NCBI GenBank assembly: GCA_028687395.1
Contig: JAQUAE010000132.1
Span: forward strand, 1-5,356
DNA length: 5,356 nucleotides
Reading direction: 5' to 3'
From: Anaerolineales bacterium
GTDB lineage: Bacteria; Chloroflexota; Anaerolineae; Anaerolineales; UBA4823
The notes under the pieces are model-generated. The model did not search any database, was not told the DNA's origin, and worked only from the letters and a program-made list of their open reading frames with translations. This document shows, one piece after another, positions 5,119 to 5,356 of the stretch. Numbering within the stretch: the stretch's first letter is position 1; each line of letters begins with the position of its first letter. The position numbers and the translations under genes were made by a program.

Positions 5119-5356
5119 GTGAGCACCATCAAGACCGCATTCGCTTTACGTTTACTGGCGCTGATCTCAGCCTGCGCGTTGCTCAACGTGGGCTGGCAGA
5201 GCATCTTCCATATTAACAATATTGCTTATGCCAACTCGGAGGCCAGTACCCTGCGCGTCTCCCCCACCGGGACCGACGCCAGCGCCTGCGGCAGCGAAGC
5301 CTCCCCCTGCCGCACCATCCAATACGCCGTCAATAAGGCCGCCTCCGGCGACACCC
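5119..5356 (+). CDS. Second secreted beta-helix protein, N-terminal part (3' end outside window)
   Basis: A frame open to the window edge, about 79 residues visible, starting at GTG 5119. Residues 1-38 form a signal peptide: K5 at the start, hydrophobic core FALRLLALISACALLNVGW, and a cleavage site after AYA-38. From Ala-38 on, protein and DNA are identical to the first beta-helix gene (LRVSPTGTDASACGSEASPC and beyond), so a beta-helix body is expected, though it is not visible. The signal peptide has the same length as in the first gene but no sequence similarity, and the two upstream regions are unrelated. AAAGGA (5097-5102) is a good Shine-Dalgarno sequence but lies 16 bases from the GTG, longer than ideal; no ATG, GTG or TTG lies closer in frame, and the equal 38-residue length supports GTG 5119. 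Expression depends on read-through of the c-di-GMP riboswitch terminator. Confidence 0.82.
   Translation, partial: MSTIKTAFALRLLALISACALLNVGWQSIFHINNIAYANSEASTLRVSPTGTDASACGSEASPCRTIQYAVNKAASGDT
5230..5356 (+). repeat. 127-base perfect direct repeat, copy 2 (runs to window end)
   Basis: Identical to 2655-2781 with no mismatch. It begins exactly at the predicted signal peptidase site codon. Because even synonymous positions agree, this is recent duplication, gene conversion or an assembly effect rather than protein-level conservation. Confidence 0.97.

Noticed and set aside
5025..5216. 63-residue open frame over the riboswitch
   Set aside because: It lies on the aptamer, terminator and signal peptide region in a different frame from the beta-helix gene and has no ribosome site; it is a shadow.
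2655..5356. Direct repeats as ends of a transposon or integron cassette
   Set aside because: No transposase, integrase or terminal inverted repeats lie between or beside them, and the repeat is coding sequence of paralogous genes.

Overview
This looks like a GC-rich bacterial chromosome fragment, most likely from a Chloroflexota (Anaerolineae-like) organism. The lineage guess rests on the mix of GT2/GT4 glycosyltransferases, a secreted parallel beta-helix protein with a choice-of-anchor-Q-like segment and a BACON-like domain, and a C-terminal tail ending LLPIVLR, which resembles the tails of many predicted secreted Chloroflexota proteins. It is inference, not proof.

Layout, all on the + strand. 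(1) Positions 3-332 hold the C-terminal end of a family 2 glycosyltransferase. It overlaps by four bases (ATGA) with (2) a 518-residue GT4 glycosyltransferase at 329-1885 that carries an extra beta-rich stretch in the middle. These two are the end of a surface-polysaccharide operon. (3) Positions 1886-2543 are a 658-base non-coding gap with an inverted repeat, candidate promoters and a possible structured leader. (4) A 741-residue secreted right-handed beta-helix protein starts at a TTG (2544-4769) and ends at an intrinsic terminator (4817-4850). (5) A strong sigma70-like promoter (4917-4944) then drives a complete cyclic-di-GMP-I (GEMM-I) riboswitch. Its aptamer, a competing anti-terminator helix and a rho-independent terminator can all be read in the sequence. 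(6) Behind it begins a second secreted beta-helix gene at GTG 5119, cut off by the window end.

The most striking point is the relation between the two beta-helix genes. Their leaders and signal peptides are unrelated, but from the last Ala codon of each signal peptide onward the DNA is identical for all 127 bases available (2655-2781 and 5230-5356). The same mature N-terminus therefore sits behind two different control regions. Only the second has the c-di-GMP riboswitch, which by its geometry should be an OFF switch. The picture is a family of recombining or recently duplicated surface proteins, at least one of them tied to the sessile/motile second messenger and next to polysaccharide biosynthesis genes. 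A caution: 127 is also a standard de Bruijn assembler k-mer size, so the window end may be a contig break at this repeat, and the true repeat may be longer.
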